In this document: positions 53,355-62,563 of the stretch, piece by piece
Position numbering within the stretch: position 1 is the stretch's first letter
How the letters are laid out: each line of letters begins with the position of its first letter
Source of the DNA: an uncultured Psychrobacillus sp.
GTDB lineage: Bacteria; Bacillota; Bacilli; Bacillales_A; Planococcaceae
DNA length: 64,000 bases
Reading direction: 5' to 3'
Assembly: GCA_934234185.1 (NCBI GenBank)
Contig: CAKQHO010000003.1
Span: forward strand, 22,884-86,883
Position numbers and translations under genes: made by a program
The notes under the pieces: model-generated
Seen by the model: the letters and a program-made list of their open reading frames with translations, nothing else
Told to the model about the DNA's origin: nothing
Databases searched by the model: none

Positions 53355-54107
53355 ATGAAAATTGTTTCTATTAAAAATATAAAAATAGGGGAAGGCTTAC
53401 CTAAAATCATTATTCCGCTTGTGGGAAAAAACATCGAACAATTAGTAGAAGAGATCTCTTTAGTAAAAAAAGCGAATCCCGACATCGTAGAATGGCGAGC
53501 TGATATGCTAGAGAAAATAGAAGATATAGAGGAAATGAAAAAAGCACTTTCCTATATTAATAAAGAGCTTTCCTCCATCCCGTTACTGTTTACCTTTCGG
53601 ACTCATCGCGAAGGGGGAAATAAAATAATCGAGGATACTTACTACGAAGAACTACTTTTAGAGGCTATGAAAGGTGGCCTTGTTGACTTAATCGATGTAG
53701 AGCTTTTTTCTTCCTGTGTCAGCAAAATAGTAAAAGCTGCGCAACACCACGAAATACCAGTAGTTATGTCAAACCATGATTTCGAAGGCACACCATCGAA
53801 GGAAATTATTATTGAGAGACTGGTAAATATGCAGACACTTGGAGCAAGCATTCCAAAAATAGCAGTGATGCCTAAATCTCCAATGGACGTACTAGAATTG
53901 CTTGAGGCGACGTACATTATGTCAACTCAACATGCAGACTGTCCAATTATTACAATGTCTATGAGTAATACAGGAGTGATCAGTCGCCTAGCCGGCAAGG
54001 TCTTTGGATCGGCAGCTACCTTTGGTTCAGGTGTACACGCCTCTGCTCCCGGGCAAATTCCTGCACAGGAACTAAGAAGCATCCTTTCTTCTGTACACAA
54101 CCATTAA
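53355..54107 (+). CDS. aroD: 3-dehydroquinate dehydratase, type I
   Basis: Schiff-base enzyme of 250 residues that converts 3-dehydroquinate to 3-dehydroshikimate in aromatic amino acid synthesis (or quinate use). Active-site residues can be seen: VEWRADML (Glu/Arg), the catalytic His in MSNHDFEGTP and the Schiff-base Lys in PKIAVMPKSP (about residue 168). The ATG at 53355 is 8 nt after GGGAG. No other aro genes are adjacent. Its 3' end overlaps the convergent GNAT gene by 4 nt. Confidence 0.95.
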   Translation: MKIVSIKNIKIGEGLPKIIIPLVGKNIEQLVEEISLVKKANPDIVEWRADMLEKIEDIEEMKKALSYINKELSSIPLLFTFRTHREGGNKIIEDTYYEELLLEAMKGGLVDLIDVELFSSCVSKIVKAAQHHEIPVVMSNHDFEGTPSKEIIIERLVNMQTLGASIPKIAVMPKSPMDVLELLEATYIMSTQHADCPIITMSMSNTGVISRLAGKVFGSAATFGSGVHASAPGQIPAQELRSILSSVHNH

Positions 54108-54550
54108 ATGTTCTTGGTCAGCCGAATCATATCAACACATGGTATTCCATTCTCTATTATTTCTTCATCATAGTGTTCGGTAAAAAAATTCTTTCGAATT
54201 TCAGAAATGCGGAAACCACATTTCTGGTAAAGAGCAAGCTGTCCTATGCTCGAGTTCCCAGTTCCTATTTCCACCATTCGATACCCTTTTTCTTTGGCAC
54301 GATTAATAGCATCTAAGACCAAGGCCTTCCCTAACCCTTTCCCTTGATGCTTTTCTTCTATAGCAATATTAATAATTTCTACCGAATCCTTGCTTATTGG
54401 TAAGAGTACATAGACACCAATGATTTGATCACTTTCTTTTGCTATATAACATTCTCCTTCTAAGAGGTAGGTTTCTACAAGTGTTGGAGAGGGATCCGCC
54501 AATAGAAGGAGACCCATAGGATAGTTATTTTCTATTTTGTAAATATTCAT
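54104..54550 (-). CDS. GNAT-family N-acetyltransferase
   Basis: Single-domain acetyltransferase of 148 residues. Motif A is IAIEEKHQGKGLGKALVLDA (about residues 62-81), and GNSSIGQLALYQKCGFRI is motif B. The acceptor is unknown. Its TAA stop shares bases with the aroD stop on the other strand. Confidence 0.88.
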   Translation of the reverse strand: MNIYKIENNYPMGLLLLADPSPTLVETYLLEGECYIAKESDQIIGVYVLLPISKDSVEIINIAIEEKHQGKGLGKALVLDAINRAKEKGYRMVEIGTGNSSIGQLALYQKCGFRISEIRKNFFTEHYDEEIIENGIPCVDMIRLTKNI

Positions 54551-54581
54551 CGTATTTCTCCCTTTTAGATGTATCGTAACA

Positions 54582-54607
54582 AAAAACCTGCCGATTGGCA
54601 GGTTTTT
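54582..54607 (-). terminator. Terminator overlapping the stop of the surface-protein gene
   Basis: A perfect 11-bp stem (AAAAACCTGCC / GGCAGGTTTTT) with GATT loop; the TAA of the minus-strand gene lies in the stem. Confidence 0.9.
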
Positions 54608-56018
54608 ATTGTTGTAAAAGCTCCTCTAACAGATCCTCTGAAATATAGGTGGTATTTCCCTTTAACATTGGCTTTACACCAAATTTACGAATACTTTTAT
54701 TGAAGCTATACTTAAATTCACCACGAGTAATGAGGAAGGAACTATTTCCCTTTTTCAATAAAATCGCTTTTTGCTTAGGTAAGGAAATTACTTCATACCC
54801 AAGATGTTCTGCCACCTTTCGAAGGGGAATCATTTTTACTCCATTTACTATTGTATAATCCTTACCTATTATTTTTTGTAGCTCTTTCATTTCAGGAGAT
54901 ACGTAGGTAACCGCTATAATTTTTGTTGGAGTAGTTTGCTCAGGGTAGCCATTCTTATTTCTAGCAGTAAAGTTATAAAAGACGATTAGCTCTTTTTCAT
55001 TCAATTTATTATTTGAGATTTTCTTTCCGTTCTCATTTACGATAACCGTCTTCTTAGAAATTGCCAGCTTTAACTGCTGATCGAGGCTTACTAGTTTTTT
55101 ATCGAACTTACCAATTTTGACAAATCCAATCTTTTTATCATCATTTAGTATTAGATAGTCCGGTGTGATTTGAGGAGGATAAATTAGAATCATCGGTTTG
55201 TTTTTATCATAGTACGCATCCACCTGCTGACCTTTTGTAAGACTATCCGCCTTTATTTCCTTCGTACTGCCACTATTAAATAATCTTGCATCCTTATTTA
55301 CCTTTAGGACCTCTCCAGTATCTAATGTGGCTGTAACCAGGCCGTTATTCTTTATCACTTCTTTAATGACCCCAGACACCTTTAAATAATTACTGGAATC
55401 TAATTCAGAGTTATCCTCCGACCAAACAATTACTTTGGTTGGTGTAGTTTGTGCAGGAATACTTCTTGTAGAGGTAGTGTAAAACACAAATAATTCCTGT
55501 TGACCTAGAAAATTAACGCTAGCTCTTTCCCCTTTTTTATTCACAACTTCTGTATTTTTAGAGATATTCAACTTTAGGCTTTTATCAATACTTTGTAGCT
55601 GTTCATTAAAAAAGCCTGTATAAACCTGACCTGGATTTTTCTCATCCTTCAATATAACAAGCTCTGGGACAATTTGTGCAGGATAAATAGCAATTCTTGG
55701 TATTGATCCGTCATAATAAATCTCTACTTTTTTCCCTACCTCAAATGCTTCTTTCTTTGCTTTTTCTCCAGTGCTCTTATATAACTGCGGTTCCTCGGTG
55801 AGCATAAAGATAGAAATAATAGGATTCTTGCCTTCCGTTTCTACAGTTAGGTTTACCTGATCCTCTGTTTTCTTCACCTCTTTAATTACCCCTGTAATAT
55901 GAGTAAAGCTACTGGAATCACTACCTGTTTTTTCAGCCCCCTCTGCACTAACGAATGAATAAGTGAACATAATGCATACCATTAGTAATGTAGCGGCTAA
56001 CATACCTATTTTTTTCAT
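54606..56018 (-). CDS. Secreted protein with two internal repeats and a copper-amine-oxidase-like domain
   Basis: Exported protein of 470 residues with a signal peptide (about 1-27). Two homologous segments of about 170 residues (roughly 40-200 and 210-375) each run from GVIKEV.K through YYD..P.I.IYP.QI.P..VIL to L.IS.NT.V.N..G and QTTPTK(V/I)I. The last ~85 residues form a copper-amine-oxidase N-terminal-like domain (NGVKMIPLRKVAEHLGYEV), common in Bacillales surface proteins and not enzymatic. Function unknown. The ATG at 56018 is 9 nt from GAGGGG. Confidence 0.75.
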   Translation of the reverse strand: MKKIGMLAATLLMVCIMFTYSFVSAEGAEKTGSDSSSFTHITGVIKEVKKTEDQVNLTVETEGKNPIISIFMLTEEPQLYKSTGEKAKKEAFEVGKKVEIYYDGSIPRIAIYPAQIVPELVILKDEKNPGQVYTGFFNEQLQSIDKSLKLNISKNTEVVNKKGERASVNFLGQQELFVFYTTSTRSIPAQTTPTKVIVWSEDNSELDSSNYLKVSGVIKEVIKNNGLVTATLDTGEVLKVNKDARLFNSGSTKEIKADSLTKGQQVDAYYDKNKPMILIYPPQITPDYLILNDDKKIGFVKIGKFDKKLVSLDQQLKLAISKKTVIVNENGKKISNNKLNEKELIVFYNFTARNKNGYPEQTTPTKIIAVTYVSPEMKELQKIIGKDYTIVNGVKMIPLRKVAEHLGYEVISLPKQKAILLKKGNSSFLITRGEFKYSFNKSIRKFGVKPMLKGNTTYISEDLLEELLQQ

Positions 56019-56151
56019 ATTTTCCATCCCCTCATTATCAATTCTTCATAGGATTGGACGAGGAGGTTTCTAAAATGTTACATATTCTTTTTGAAACATT
56101 TCAGTAACGGGAGCGTATATACATATATTAATGAAAAGATGGAGGAAGCAT

Positions 56152-57051
56152 ATGACTTTAATCATTGATCAAGTGACAAAAAGATACCAGCAATTCGTCG
56201 CGGTAGATAATCTTTCTTTTACCATAGAAAAAGGAGAGATATTCGGCTTGATTGGACAGAATGGCGCTGGGAAGACTACCACCTTTCGAATGATACTCGA
56301 CTTGCAGGAAACTACAAAGGGAGTAATCACCTGGGACGGTACTCCAATTAATTCTCTTAATCGGGACCTTATTGGCTATCTACCAGAAGAACGAGGCATT
56401 TTTCCTACGATGACTGTCGAAAAGCAGCTATACTTTTTCGGAGAGCTACGCGGGAAGGATAAAAAAGATCTTCAAAAAGAAGTGGACTATTGGATTAAAC
56501 GTTTCGAATTAGAGGATAAGAGAAAAGCAAAGGCTGAAACTCTTTCCAAAGGGAACCAGCAAAAGGTACAGCTAATTGCCAGCTTCATCCACCAACCAGA
56601 ATTTCTTATTTTAGATGAACCCTTTAGCGGCTTAGACCCTGTAAATAAAGACTTGTTAAAAAGTGCTATATGGGAGCTTAAAGAAAAAGGTACTACTATT
56701 CTTTTCTCTAGTCATCAAATGGAAAATGTAGAGGAGCTATGCGATCATCTTTGCCTATTAAAACGAGGTGTATCTTTGTTTGCTGGTAGCTTACTAGATT
56801 TGAAGAAGCAATACGGCAAGATAAAACTTTCCGTGCGCACGGATATTCCGTTAGAAACATTAAAGGAACTTCCTGGGGTAAAGGGAATTACAGTAGGGAA
56901 AGAGCAATATACATTAACCTTAGAGGATGAGTCCTTTGCTCAAGCTATTTTTGATTTTATTTCACAAGGAAAATATATTGAAAAATTTAGCTTAGACTAT
57001 TTATCCCTGGATGAAATCTTTAAAGATAAGGTTGGTGGTGCAAATGTCTAA
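56152..57051 (+). CDS. ABC transporter ATP-binding protein (YhaQ/NatA-like)
   Basis: ATPase of 299 residues. Walker A is GQNGAGKTT (about residue 36), the signature LSKGNQQKVQ (about 132) and Walker B FLILDEPFSGLDP; a DUF4162-like C-terminal domain follows. The gene pair matches B. subtilis YhaQ-YhaP in size and order, a NatAB-type exporter that may expel sodium or drugs. The ATG at 56152 follows ATGGAGG, making the longer frame unlikely. Overlaps the permease gene by 8 nt. Confidence 0.88.
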   Translation: MTLIIDQVTKRYQQFVAVDNLSFTIEKGEIFGLIGQNGAGKTTTFRMILDLQETTKGVITWDGTPINSLNRDLIGYLPEERGIFPTMTVEKQLYFFGELRGKDKKDLQKEVDYWIKRFELEDKRKAKAETLSKGNQQKVQLIASFIHQPEFLILDEPFSGLDPVNKDLLKSAIWELKEKGTTILFSSHQMENVEELCDHLCLLKRGVSLFAGSLLDLKKQYGKIKLSVRTDIPLETLKELPGVKGITVGKEQYTLTLEDESFAQAIFDFISQGKYIEKFSLDYLSLDEIFKDKVGGANV

Positions 57052-58282
57052 GTTTGGAGTTCTTGTAAAACAAGTGTACCAACAAAAAATTCTCGCAAAA
57101 TCCTTTTGGGTTATGCTCGGTATATATCTTATAGTAATCTCCGGTATTATGTTTTGGCCAAATATTAAGGTAGCTTTCTTTGAAAGTGAAGCAATTAAAG
57201 TTGCTCTTGTAAATGAAACAAACTTAGAAATGGAAACGTTATTCAAATCCAACGAGGACATTGAATACATTTTCCCTAGAGATGAAACAACAGAGGTCGA
57301 AAAGCAGGTAGTAGATGGAGAGTTTGCAGCAGCTATCTTTATAAAAGATCAGGAACATTCGTTAGCTGCAGAGATAGCTACTTACGAACCTTTAACATTT
57401 AACGACCAGATGAATATTTCCTCTTCTCTCCAATATGCTGGAAAGCTATATGAAGTTCAGCAAATGAATTTAACTGCTGAACAAGCAGAAAAAATTCTAC
57501 AGTCAGAGCCGATCATTACGATGAAAAACTTAAATGAACAAGCAGAGCTTGGAAAAAGCGAGGGAGAAAAAGCTGCAGGTATTGGAATTTCTATTTTAGT
57601 AGGTGGCTTAATATACAGCTTTCTGATGACCTTCTTATCGATGATTACTACTGATGTTGCATCAGAAAAAGGCTCGAGAGTTTTAGAAGTGTTACTAGCT
57701 AGCGTGAAGCCTTCTACCCATTATATCGCAAAGCTTACGGGCACCTTCTTGCTAGCCGTTACACAAATGGTCATCCTTTTCCTTGCTTTAGGCTTATTAT
57801 TTAGTACCTTGGATGGCGGCTCTAAAATCGAGATGGTTCAAGAGGTTTTACAGGAAGTTTCCTCTTCCTATTTAATTTACGCTGCCATTTATCTGTTTCA
57901 AACAATTATTTTATATCTAATTGTAGGAGCACTTCTTGGTTCCCTAGTTTCGAAAGTAGAGGAATCAGGCCAAGCAATTATGCCTATGATGATTTTAGGA
58001 CTAGTTGGTTTTTATGTATTAATCTTTGGTGCGTCTAGTCCAGATACAATGCTTATTAAAGTGTTTTCTTACATCCCATTTACAGCAGGGATGGTCATGC
58101 CACTTCGTATTGGGGCAACAGATATAGCTGGATGGGAGCCAATGCTTTCAGTCATCGTATTAGTAGCGACAATTTTAATCTTGTTTGCTGTTAGTCTATC
58201 CTTCTATAAACGAAGTGTGTTAACTTATAGCTCTGGTGGTTTAATTGAAAAAATTAAAACGGTACTAAAGATGACAACTTAA
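57044..58282 (+). CDS. ABC-2 type permease (YhaP/NatB-like)
   Basis: Permease of 412 residues: helix 1 near 20-40, a large extracytoplasmic domain (about 45-170), then five or six helices between 185 and 395. TTDVASEKGSRVLEVLLASV (about residues 203-222) is the NatB/YhaP family motif. Translationally coupled to the ATPase gene. Start is the ATG at 57044; the longest frame extends backward into the ATPase gene without SD support. Confidence 0.88.
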   Translation: MSKFGVLVKQVYQQKILAKSFWVMLGIYLIVISGIMFWPNIKVAFFESEAIKVALVNETNLEMETLFKSNEDIEYIFPRDETTEVEKQVVDGEFAAAIFIKDQEHSLAAEIATYEPLTFNDQMNISSSLQYAGKLYEVQQMNLTAEQAEKILQSEPIITMKNLNEQAELGKSEGEKAAGIGISILVGGLIYSFLMTFLSMITTDVASEKGSRVLEVLLASVKPSTHYIAKLTGTFLLAVTQMVILFLALGLLFSTLDGGSKIEMVQEVLQEVSSSYLIYAAIYLFQTIILYLIVGALLGSLVSKVEESGQAIMPMMILGLVGFYVLIFGASSPDTMLIKVFSYIPFTAGMVMPLRIGATDIAGWEPMLSVIVLVATILILFAVSLSFYKRSVLTYSSGGLIEKIKTVLKMTT

Positions 58283-58291
58283 CAAGTAGCT

Positions 58292-58320
58292 ACGTGAAGG
58301 AGCCTCTCCTTCACGTTTTT
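58292..58320 (+). terminator. Terminator of the YhaQP-like operon
   Basis: A perfect 11-bp stem (ACGTGAAGGAG / CTCCTTCACGT), 3-nt loop and T6 tail. Confidence 0.93.
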
Positions 58321-58400
58321 TAATCGTCATTATAATAAGGTTTGTCACCCAATCTGCACTTTTTTGCATATACTATTTCGATGAAAGAGGGGATGCATAC

Positions 58401-60245
58401 ATGTGTGGAATTACAGGATGGATTCATTTTAAAAAGGATTTAAGAGGAGAACTTGCTGTTGTAGAAAAGATGGCCGATACTTTAAAGAAAAGGGGCCCTG
58501 ACGATCATAACATATGGTCTTCTCCTCACGTTTTACTTGGACATAGACGGTTGACTGTAGTAGATCCTATTGGCGGCAAACAACCGATGACTAAGAGCCA
58601 TCAATCAAGGCAGTACACTTTGTGCTATAACGGAGAACTATATAACACCGAGGACTTGCGCAAGGAACTAGTAAAGCTAGGGCATACCTTTACAGGACAT
58701 TCAGATACAGAGGTTTTGCTAACCTCCTATATCGAATGGAAGGAAAAATGTATTGATTTTTTTAATGGTATTTTCGCCTTTGCTATCTGGGATGAAGAAA
58801 ACCAAAAGCTATTTATGGCTCGGGATAGACTTGGAGTAAAGCCATTATTTTACACTGTTAGGAACGATGGCTTTATTTTTGGATCTGAGCTAAAGGCTAT
58901 TTTGCAGCACCCGGATGTCCCAGCCGAGATAGATCACCAGGGATTATCGGAAATCGTTGCTCTTGGACCTTCTAGAACACCGGGATTTGGTGTCTATAAA
59001 AACGTGGAGGAGCTTCGACCAGGGCATGCCCTTACTTTCACAACCGCAGGATTACGAGTGTGGCGTTACTGGAATGTCGAGAGCAAGGAGCATACCGATT
59101 CCTTAGAAAATACTATTGAGCAGGTTCGTTATCTCGTAACAGATGCCGTAGAAAGACAGTTAATATCAGATGTACCTCTTTGCACCTTTCTATCTGGAGG
59201 TATAGACTCCAGTGCCATTTCAGCTATCGCAGCCAATGCCTACAAGAAAGATGGCAAGGAACCCCTTCACACCTACTCCATTGACTATGAAAATAATAAT
59301 CAGCATTTTCAAGGTAACACCTTCCAGCCTACTGAGGATTTCCCCTTCATTCAAAAGGTTTCTAAACACTTAGATACCAAGCACCACTTCTCTATCATCT
59401 CTCAGGATACACTGGCAGAATATTTAACGGCTGCAGTGCATGCTCGAGATCTTCCTGGCATGGCTGATATTGACTCCTCCCTACTTTGGTTTTGCGAGGA
59501 GATAAAAAAGGATTTCACAGTAGGACTATCAGGAGAATGTGCAGATGAAATTTTTGGCGGGTACCCTTGGTTTCATCAAATTGGAAATGCAGAAAGCGGA
59601 TTTCCTTGGATTCGTTCAAAGGAAGAACGGAGCTCACTATTAAATGATCACTGGCAACGCAAGCTAAATGTTCAGGATTATATTCTGCAGGCATATGATA
59701 CAACAGCTGCCGAGACACCTACGTTATTCGGAGAAAACGAAATCGACACCAAAAGACGAGAGCTATTTTATATGAATATGACATGGTTTATGACAACACT
59801 TTTAGACCGGAAGGATCGCATGAGCATGGGTGCGAGTTTAGAGGTACGAGTTCCTTTTGCAGATCACCGACTTGTAGAATATGCTTGGAATATTCCGTGG
59901 GATTACAAAATGGTCGGTAATCAAGAAAAAGGCATTTTACGAAAAGCTTTAGAGGGGATACTTCCAACCGATGTTTTATACAGAAAAAAGAGCCCTTATC
60001 CTAAAACACATAACCCCGTTTATTCAGCAAAGGTGCAGCTGCTTCTGAAGGAAATGCTACTGGATAAAAACTCCATCCTTCATGAGCTATTCCATCCTTC
60101 TAAGATAAATGAATTAATCGAGTCTAACGGAGAAGCATTTAAGGTCCCTTGGTACGGACAGCTGATGACAGGTCCCCAGCTCCTAGCATACCTTGCCCAA
60201 ATGCATATCTGGTTTAAGGATTATAATGTCCAGTTGGTTGACTAG
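58401..60245 (+). CDS. asnB: Asparagine synthetase (glutamine-hydrolysing)
   Basis: Two-domain amidotransferase of 614 residues. Cys2 of MCGITGW is the class II glutaminase nucleophile; the ATP-pyrophosphatase motif LSGGIDSS lies near residue 265, and GLSGECADEIFGGYPW near 375. The 614-residue length is the one I recall for Bacillus AsnO (the sporulation-linked paralogue), so AsnO is a likely orthologue. The role may be amidation of aspartate or a related substrate. Monocistronic. Confidence 0.92.
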   Translation: MCGITGWIHFKKDLRGELAVVEKMADTLKKRGPDDHNIWSSPHVLLGHRRLTVVDPIGGKQPMTKSHQSRQYTLCYNGELYNTEDLRKELVKLGHTFTGHSDTEVLLTSYIEWKEKCIDFFNGIFAFAIWDEENQKLFMARDRLGVKPLFYTVRNDGFIFGSELKAILQHPDVPAEIDHQGLSEIVALGPSRTPGFGVYKNVEELRPGHALTFTTAGLRVWRYWNVESKEHTDSLENTIEQVRYLVTDAVERQLISDVPLCTFLSGGIDSSAISAIAANAYKKDGKEPLHTYSIDYENNNQHFQGNTFQPTEDFPFIQKVSKHLDTKHHFSIISQDTLAEYLTAAVHARDLPGMADIDSSLLWFCEEIKKDFTVGLSGECADEIFGGYPWFHQIGNAESGFPWIRSKEERSSLLNDHWQRKLNVQDYILQAYDTTAAETPTLFGENEIDTKRRELFYMNMTWFMTTLLDRKDRMSMGASLEVRVPFADHRLVEYAWNIPWDYKMVGNQEKGILRKALEGILPTDVLYRKKSPYPKTHNPVYSAKVQLLLKEMLLDKNSILHELFHPSKINELIESNGEAFKVPWYGQLMTGPQLLAYLAQMHIWFKDYNVQLVD

Positions 60246-60299
60246 AAGGCGGGCTCTCCTCATGGTAAGCAAAAGCTTTATACTTTCATATCAATTTAA

Positions 60300-60323
60300 A
60301 AGGAGTCGCAAAAGCGACTCCTT
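60300..60323 (-). terminator. Terminator of dapH-dapL
   Basis: A perfect 10-bp stem (AAGGAGTCGC / GCGACTCCTT), 4-nt loop and T-rich minus-strand tail, overlapping the dapL stop region. Confidence 0.85.
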
Positions 60324-61446
60324 ACTTACTTAATTCACGAAAAAAGGCATCTATAAATGGGACAAGATAATCTATGACTCCTTCATCCGGATTAAGCTTT
60401 GCGTGGTGTAGGCCATGCGAAGAATTCACACCTGCCCAGAATAACATTCCAGGGATTTCCTCTAGAAAATACCCAAAGTCCTCTCCCGTCATAGCAGCAT
60501 TACATAGTACCGCATGGGTACCTTCCTGCTTCTCTGCAAAAGCTAAAAATTCATTGGTAATATCCTCTGTATTATAAACCTGATAATAAGAGGAGCCATA
60601 ATCTATCTCCACCTTGCAATCAAAAGCAACCTCGGTAGCACTACATAAAGCTTCTATCCTTTGCTTTATTAACTCCATCGTTTCAGCGTCCATCGTTCGA
60701 ATAGTTCCCTCTAACCTTGCATATCCGGAAATAATATTTTGTACACTACCTGATGTCATTTTACCAACCGTGACAACGCCCGGATTCATCGGGTTTACAT
60801 TACGACTTATAATAGTTTGAAGCTGTAATAACAACGTAGCAGCCGCTACCGACATGTCTGTAGCATTTTGAGGAAAGGCAGCATGCCCCTCCTTTCCAAA
60901 CAAGTCGATATAGAGTTCAGACGTATTGGCAAACAAAAGACCCGGACGAGTTGCAACCGTCCCTACTGGGTATTCTGGGGCTATATGAAAAGCAAATATC
61001 TGATCCGGCAAGAGTTGTGGCTGCTCGCTCTTTATCCATTCTCTCATAGGAAATGCTCCACCTGGATTTTCTTCAGCAGGTTGAAAAAGTATCACAACAT
61101 CATCATCAATAGCATTATCAACAAGTCTTTTAAGCAGACCTAATGCTACTGTCATATGAATGTCATGACCACAAGCATGCATTTTACCTAAATGCTCGGA
61201 TGAAAATGAAAGCCCGGTTGTCTCAGCAATTGGTAGGCCATCAATATCCGTTCTCCATCCAATGGTTTTTCTAGGTGCTAAGCCGCTAACCTTCACGACA
61301 ATTCCCGTTTTCCAAGTGAAAACCTCTAACCTCTCCTGCGGAAGAGCTCTGATTACCTCTAGTAAATACGCTTGTGTCTTAAATTCTGCAAATCCAAGCT
61401 CCGGGATACGATGAAGGTCTCTACGAATCTCAACTAATGATTTCAA
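60322..61446 (-). CDS. dapL: N-acetyldiaminopimelate deacetylase
   Basis: M20-family metallohydrolase of 374 residues (YkuR-like) that removes acetate from N-acetyl-LL-diaminopimelate in the acetylase branch of lysine and peptidoglycan precursor synthesis. Metal-site motifs: HACGHDIHM (about residue 90), QPAEENPGGA (about 121) and FHIAPEYPVGTVAT (about 152). Lies 12 nt after dapH in the same operon, which fixes the assignment among M20 enzymes. Confidence 0.93.
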   Translation of the reverse strand: MKSLVEIRRDLHRIPELGFAEFKTQAYLLEVIRALPQERLEVFTWKTGIVVKVSGLAPRKTIGWRTDIDGLPIAETTGLSFSSEHLGKMHACGHDIHMTVALGLLKRLVDNAIDDDVVILFQPAEENPGGAFPMREWIKSEQPQLLPDQIFAFHIAPEYPVGTVATRPGLLFANTSELYIDLFGKEGHAAFPQNATDMSVAAATLLLQLQTIISRNVNPMNPGVVTVGKMTSGSVQNIISGYARLEGTIRTMDAETMELIKQRIEALCSATEVAFDCKVEIDYGSSYYQVYNTEDITNEFLAFAEKQEGTHAVLCNAAMTGEDFGYFLEEIPGMLFWAGVNSSHGLHHAKLNPDEGVIDYLVPFIDAFFRELSK

Positions 61447-61458
61447 TGAGATGCCCTC

Positions 61459-62172
61459 TTAAAGCTGACGAAGCTCTTGCATAATTTCCGTTTTTGAGCG
61501 AGTTTTGTCATCAATTTCTTTTATGACTTTTGCAGGTGTTCCAGCTACCACTGTATATGCGGGAACATCCTTCGTTACAACAGCACCTGCAGCTACTACA
61601 GAACCTTTTCCTACTCGACAGCCTTCAAGTACTACCGCATTTGCACCGATTAATACATCATCTTCAATAATTACCGGTGTTGCGGAAGGCGGCTCAATTA
61701 CTCCTGCCAGCACTGCTCCTGCCCCAATATGACAATTGTCTCCAACTGTTGCACGTCCACCAAGAATGGCACCCATATCGATCATAGTTCCTTTTCCGAT
61801 CACAGCTCCAATATTAATAACAGCCCCAAGCATGATAATGGCATTGTCACCGATGCTAACTTGATCACGAATAACAGCTCCCGGCTCAATGCGAGCATTG
61901 ATTCCCTTTAAATCAAGCAATGGAATTGCAGAATTTCTACTTTCATTTTCAATCATGATGTCATCAATTTGGTCTTTATGTGCATTTAATACTGGCTCTA
62001 TTTCTGCCCATTCACCAAAAAGAACAAGAGAAGCGCCTTCTCCGAATACCTTAGTGTTTTCTCCAAAGGATAGCTTATCAATTCCTTGGCCCTTTATGTA
62101 TATCTTTACCTGAGTGGATTTCTTTGCATGTTGAATATATGAAATAATTTCGTAAGCGTCTAATTGCTTCAT
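61459..62172 (-). CDS. dapH: Tetrahydrodipicolinate N-acetyltransferase
   Basis: Left-handed beta-helix acetyltransferase of 237 residues (YkuQ-like) that acetylates tetrahydrodipicolinate, the step before the aminotransferase and dapL. The N-terminal DapH domain (about 1-75; [20 protein letters not shown]) is followed by hexapeptide repeats such as [20 protein letters not shown] (about 123-142) and [11 protein letters not shown]. The ATG at 62172 follows GAGGAGG; upstream codons of the longer frame are non-coding. Confidence 0.95.
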   Translation of the reverse strand: MKQLDAYEIISYIQHAKKSTQVKIYIKGQGIDKLSFGENTKVFGEGASLVLFGEWAEIEPVLNAHKDQIDDIMIENESRNSAIPLLDLKGINARIEPGAVIRDQVSIGDNAIIMLGAVINIGAVIGKGTMIDMGAILGGRATVGDNCHIGAGAVLAGVIEPPSATPVIIEDDVLIGANAVVLEGCRVGKGSVVAAGAVVTKDVPAYTVVAGTPAKVIKEIDDKTRSKTEIMQELRQL

Positions 62173-62262
62173 CTTTTCTAACCTCCTCAAAATATGTATA
62201 ATTGTACAGGAATTTCTATAAAAAATCACTTATTTAATTCATGATTTTGAATACTTGTAATA

Positions 62263-62291
62263 TTGTAATGTCTGTAATAGAGAAATATGTT
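62263..62291 (+). promoter_or_regulatory. Possible promoter of the vmlR-like leader
   Basis: TTGTAA (62263-62268) and TATGTT (62286-62291) 17 bp apart, each 4 of 6. It is weak but correctly placed for a leader starting near 62298. Confidence 0.4.
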
Positions 62292-62325
62292 ATAGTTATA
62301 TTACTAAGTTTTGAAGGGACGACGG

Positions 62326-62367
62326 GTGGCCAATGAAGTTTTAATCTTATTTCTTTCGCAAAATTAA
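62326..62367 (+). CDS. Leader peptide (uORF) of the vmlR-like gene
   Basis: GTG start 6 nt after AAGGGA, 13 codons (MANEVLILFLSQN) and TAA. It covers all of the 5' arm of leader stem 1, so a ribosome held here would open that stem. A 3-codon ATG frame (M-K-F, 62333-62344) overlaps it in another frame and is a weaker alternative because its SD spacing is short. The role as a stalling peptide is inferred. Confidence 0.55.
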   Translation: MANEVLILFLSQN

Positions 62368-62505
62368 TACCTTCTCAGGTAAAAAATAATTTTTCGTAAA
62401 GCGGAAATAGGATTAGTCTGCCCATTTTTAAATTTAAAGTAAAGTACTGTATTCTTCTACAATCTTTTGTAGGTGTTTTTCAGTACCTCTTTTTTGGCAA
62501 ACAAC

Positions 62506-62535
62506 ATCCTTCCGTTATTTCGGAGGGATTTTTTT
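62506..62535 (+). terminator. Attenuator terminator in the vmlR-like leader
   Basis: Stem ATCCTTCCG / CGGAGGGAT (one T-G pair) with T7, 29 nt before the start codon. Its 5' arm is also complementary to 62402-62413. Confidence 0.88.
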
Positions 62536-62563
62536 ATTCCTCCAATACAATGGAGATGATAGG

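Larger units (their letters stand above)
62298..62563 (+). promoter_or_regulatory. Ribosome-mediated attenuator leader of the vmlR-like gene
   Basis: About 266 nt with ordered structures. Stem 1 pairs 62342-62359 with 62401-62415 (15 bp, 3-nt bulge). Small hairpin TACCT-TCTC-AGGTA is at 62368-62381. A hairpin at 62444-62486 (GTACTG/CAGTAC outer, CTACAA/TTGTAG inner) precedes T6. A terminator is at 62506-62535, and CTCCA/TGGAG (62540-62555) masks the SD. The 3' arm of stem 1 (62402-62413) can instead pair with the terminator 5' arm (62506-62514), and GGAGG (62522-62526) with CCTCC (62539-62543). A 13-codon uORF covers the 5' arm of stem 1. Confidence 0.75.
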
